The translations under genes and the position numbers were made by a program. The notes beneath the pieces are model-generated. The model was not told where the DNA came from and made no database searches. It saw only the letters and a list, made by a program, of their open reading frames with translations. Positions 60,349-64,000 of a stretch of DNA of 64,000 bases are shown piece by piece. Numbering within the stretch: the first letter of the stretch is position 1; every line of letters begins with the position of its first letter. Origin of the DNA: Orbilia blumenaviensis (taxonomy: Eukaryota; Ascomycota; Orbiliomycetes; Orbiliales; Orbiliaceae); NCBI GenBank assembly GCA_036872755.1, contig JAVHNS010000015.1, positions 372,001 through 436,000 of the forward strand. Reading direction: 5' to 3'.

Positions 60349-61232
60349 TCTTATTGGAATAAGTGTCTGTATATTATATGGACATGTATCGATGTTTTAT
60401 ACCCCATTTGAGATCCCGGTCGTAAGAATCGCATGCTTGAACTCGATATTGATCGACGAGCTTTCGGCTCTGCTGAGCTGTCATCCTCCCATGAGGTCTA
60501 AACATAACGTTACACGAACCTCAACATGGACCAATCTGGGACCAATTTGACGGCTTTCGTATCACGGATTGCTATACGAAAACCCGGCAAATAGGTTCAT
60601 GTAACTAACCCGGCCGTGAAATGCCGACCCATAACAGTTTCACCAACATATCCAATAACCCAGCACCTAAACAATCAAAGGTTAGACAAAGATTAGATAC
60701 TTACTAGCTAGCTTACACTACAAATGTTAGTACGAACAAAAAGTGTTGTCGACTGTGTCTCATTGTGGGGAAATGTGGAGAACTCGAGAGTTTTTTGCTT
60801 GGAAATCTTCAAAAAATAGGCCGCGGCCGTTTTTTTTCTCCCTCTCCTTATCAGGATGCTGGGGGGCGACAAATCTGGAGGAAGGAAGGTTGGGGACGTA
60901 GATGCCGCGGCTGGAAACTGAATCACAAGCATCCATAGTTAAACGTTCCTTCACATTCGCCCTGCCCGCATAATACTCCACGTCGGATCTAAGAAAAGCG
61001 GAAGGTCCGTAGCCGAGAATCAAAAGTCTGGGGAATATTTTATAATCTTACGCCCTCGGTCCTGCAACCTTTTTCTTTTTGATTCGATTCTTTCGCGGCG
61101 TTCGACATCACACTGCTGTGTTTTCCTTAACTTAACCGCGGAGATAGCCTTTTGTTATTGAATTGATTCCGGACATATCCCACGTTATAACATCCATAAG
61201 ATACATAGTATAGTAGATATAGCATACCCAAA
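60349..61232. other. Spacer and promoter region of the thiolase gene
   Basis: Short minus-strand ORFs (75-87 codons) near 60.7-61.0 kb show no family resemblance. The final 200 bases are AT-rich leader for the gene at 61233. No TATA box stands out. Confidence 0.45.
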
Positions 61233-62686
61233 ATGGCAGCCAAGCAGAACGTTTACATCATCGGTGTCGGGATGACGAAGTTCATCAAGCCACGCGGTCT
61301 GGTCGATTACCCAGAGATGGGTTTCGAAGCTGGTGTGAAGGCCATGGTTGATGCCGGCATCAACTACGACGATGTCGAGCAGGGCGTCGCTTGTTATGTC
61401 TATGGCGACAGCACATCTGGCCAGCGCGTCTTCTATCAATTCGGTATGTTCTCGGGTCCTTGTATACAAAAAATACATATCGAGATTGCTTGTACTAATA
61501 AATATCTCTAAAAGGAATGACACAAATCCCCATTCTGAACGTCAACAACAACTGCTCAACCGGTTCGTCCGGCCTTTTTATGGCCCGTCAATGGCTCCAA
61601 CACGGCGCCGTGAACTGTGCCTTAGTAATCGGCTTTGAGAAAATGCAACCGGGTTCGCTTTCCTCGAAATTCGACGACCGCACAAATCCCATGGATAAGA
61701 CAATGTGGAAGATGCACGAAACCCGTGGCGCCTCTCCAAAGGCTCCCGGAGCAGCCCAGCTGTTCGGAAACGCTGGAAGGGAGTATATGGAGAAATTCGG
61801 TGCCAAGCAGGAAGATTTTGGAGAGATTGCGCGAGTTAATCATGCGCATAGTGTGAATAACCCTTACAGCCAGTTCCAGGACGTCTATACTATTGAACAG
61901 ATTATGGGTAGCCCGAAGATTCATGATCCTCTAACCAAGCTTCAGTGCTGCCCTACATCTGATGGTGCGGCAGCAGCTGTTATGGTTAATGAGACATTCA
62001 TGAGAGCACATCCAGAGCTTGCAGACCGCGCGATTCTCATTGCAGGTCAAGCCCTTACCACAGACTCTCCAGACTTGTTCTCGAACTCCTCGATCTCGCT
62101 GGTCGGATCGGAGATGACTGTCAAGGCTGCACAGATTGCATACAAAGAAGCCGGTGTCACAGATCCAAAGAAGGCAAAGATTATTGAAGTTCACGACTGT
62201 TTCTCGGCAAACGAGATGGTGGTCATTGATGCTCTTGGATTGTCTGACCCAGGAAAGGCGCATGAGATGGTTAGACGGGGCGATATCACATATGGCGGCC
62301 AATGTATCGTCAATCCATCCGGTGGCTTGATCTCAAAGGGTCATCCACTTGGCGCCACAGGAATTGCCCAAGCTGCTGAGCTTGTCTGGCACCTTAGAGG
62401 CTGGGCTACAAACCGTCTCTATGGCGGCGACGGAAAGGGTGTAGACTTCGCAATTGCCCAAAACCTTGGACTTGGCGGTGCCTGCGTCGTTAGTATCTTG
62501 AAGAGGAAGGATGGAAAGGACGGTTTGAAGAGTAATGGAACTGGTGCTGGAGGCTGGGGCCATATCGGGTATAACCCCGCCGTAGAGGCAAGACCTATCA
62601 CAGCTGAAGATGCCAAGAAGGCTATCAGCAGGAGTAAGGACAGCCCGTACATGCATTCCTCAGCTGGTAAGGGTGCTCGTTTGTAA
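61233..62686 (+). CDS. Peroxisomal SCP-x-type 3-ketoacyl-CoA thiolase, two exons
   Basis: Exons are 61233-61443 and 61515-62686; the 71-bp phase-1 intron has donor GTATGT and acceptor AAAAG. The product is 460 aa. Thiolases split 3-ketoacyl-CoA with CoA to give acetyl- or propionyl-CoA; the SCP-x branch prefers branched or sterol-type chains. Motifs: NNNCSTGSSGLF with nucleophile Cys84, EVHDCFSANE (active-site His of the SCP-x branch), CIVNPSGGLISKGHPLGATGIAQ and GLGGACVVSIL. The animal SCP-x has a C-terminal SCP2 lipid-carrier domain; here the chain ends after ~50 extra residues, so that domain is absent. The last three residues, ARL, fit the peroxisomal PTS1 rule (small-basic-Leu). This places it in the peroxisome, whereas the HADH of this window is predicted mitochondrial. 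Preceded by context AAAATGG. Confidence 0.93.
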
Positions 62687-62836
62687 ACCCAACGTAAAGA
62701 GGAACACCCGGGTAGGAAATAAGCAGCATAGTGATTTCTATTGCTCATCTATACGAATCATGTACATTACACTACCAAAGCAGTCACGAATCCATCAAAT
62801 TTTTGAGAGTAGTTACTTCCTTACGACATGGTCACA

Positions 62837-62842
62837 AATAAA
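62837..62842 (+). terminator. AATAAA polyadenylation signal for the thiolase gene
   Basis: Single AATAAA 150 bases after the stop codon, a normal 3'-UTR distance. Confidence 0.4.
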
Positions 62843-64000
62843 CCTCACGAGACTACGGATTCCTTAATCTCAGTTCTGTATCGCCGATAGCTACCTAGGA
62901 ATATATTGGTCTAGATCTAGATCTCGGTCACAGACACCCCGCAAATATATATCATAATACCATTACCAAATGATCTATTACATCACTCAAAAAGAGCCTA
63001 TAGCATTGCTCGCCTATCCGAGTTTCTTGGTAATCTCGATATCCATCAGCCTCGAGGTATGAGTCGAAAATCCAGGCGCAGACCGCCTTTAATCAAGTCA
63101 TTCATTCAGGAACCCGCAAATATATCAGACGAAACATCACCTGGACGATGATATGCAAATTCTCCGCGAAAAAAAACGGCAACATGCAAGGCACATATGG
63201 CTCTACTCCTTCGCCTGCTAAAACTCAAAAATTAAAAACTGGGATACTATCAGAAAGAAGGAAATAATAAGCAAGCCCCCAGTTAATTAGTCACCAGACC
63301 ATCGTGACCTTGTGGGATGATTTGTGTTGCTGAACATGAACATTCGACAACACAAAGGCAGGTGAGTGTATCACGAAGTTCAAAGTGCTCGCGGCGGCAG
63401 AAGATTATTCCTTCCAACGATGGTATCCTCTTTATTGCGATGAAGGCAGAAATTTTGAAATCATCTATTGGATGTGGAGTTCAGTGGTCGTATGGTTCGT
63501 GATTCTTGTCGCGGGTCGATATCAATACTTCCACCCAGAGCGTCTGCATGCCGAGTACCGGTATGCATCTGCAAGGTACTCAACCCTCGTCCCCGAAGGT
63601 GGTAGTAACACACCATCTTTCGCTGATTAAAGTTATCAAGTTGCTGGAGCGAGTAATTAATCCTAATCCTGATCCTAGCTGCATATCTACTGTGCTCCTT
63701 AGTTACTTAACCCTGTAAGAGCGCTCCTATCAAAACGCAGCTGTTCACATGCTTAATTTCATGACCTCATCTACCCACCACTAACTTATATGCCTATGTG
63801 GCTTTGAAGGGGAGATAAAGGGAAGAGACGGTATATTCTTAGTCCTTGATCTCAAGTTTGTGATATCGGCAACAAAGACATGCATATATAGCAGGCGAAT
63901 TATTATTAGTATGTTGAGACAAGAAGTGTTCGTTCCCTTGTGTTGATGTATAGAGTGCGCCTGAGCTCTCATTGATAGAGTTGACGGCTGTACAGTATTT
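62843..64000. other. Terminal spacer
   Basis: Only short ORFs (up to ~81 codons). No gene recognised before the window ends. Confidence 0.45.

Overview
The window is nuclear DNA of a filamentous ascomycete (Pezizomycotina). Genes carry short GT-AG introns (43-203 bp), often with CTAAC-type branch sites. They include a fungal Cdc25-type RasGEF, Mediator subunit 5 (Nut1), NADP-glutamate dehydrogenase, a mitochondrial hydroxyacyl-CoA dehydrogenase and a peroxisomal SCP-x-type thiolase. Gene density is low, about one gene per 5 kb. Spacers are full of poly(A), microsatellites and short palindromes. I cannot place the species; an early-diverging lineage such as Orbiliomycetes or Pezizomycetes is only a guess. 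All calls come from reading the sequence; no database search was run.

Layout. 0-2.7 kb: 3' part of a Ras exchange factor, probably starting left of the window. 2.7-11.4 kb: gene-poor stretch. 11.5-12.5 kb: intracellular G1-peptidase (eqolisin)-like protein with its catalytic Gln replaced. 15.5-17.6 kb (-): coiled-coil protein with a Gag-capsid-like N-terminal region. 22.6-24.0 kb: two-exon HNH-type protein with degenerate metal-site residues. 25.9-26.9 kb (-): mitochondrial 3-hydroxyacyl-CoA dehydrogenase. 28.2-30.3 kb (-): APH/choline-kinase-fold protein whose key catalytic residues are glycine. 30.3-37.3 kb: 7 kb without a recognisable gene. 37.3-38.0 kb (-) and 39.7-40.4 kb (+): two small putative membrane proteins, one with a coding GGGGCC repeat and one running into a 600-bp block of triplet repeats. 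42.9-46.2 kb (-): MED5 in five exons. 47.5-49.0 kb (-): NADP-GDH in four exons. 52.1-52.7 kb (-): a conserved-looking fungal protein of unknown function. 53.6-54.4 kb: an unexplained 278-codon ORF. 59.0-59.75 kb (-): putative multi-spanning membrane protein. 61.2-62.7 kb (+): SCP-x-like thiolase ending in a PTS1 signal.

There is no sign of one co-regulated pathway. Two enzymes belong to acyl-CoA beta-oxidation, one predicted mitochondrial and one peroxisomal. GDH links nitrogen and carbon metabolism. RasGEF and MED5 are signalling and transcription housekeeping. The most unusual content is a set of three enzyme-fold proteins that appear to have lost key catalytic residues, plus a candidate domesticated Gag fused to a long coiled coil. 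I found no tRNA or rRNA gene, intact transposon or CRISPR array.
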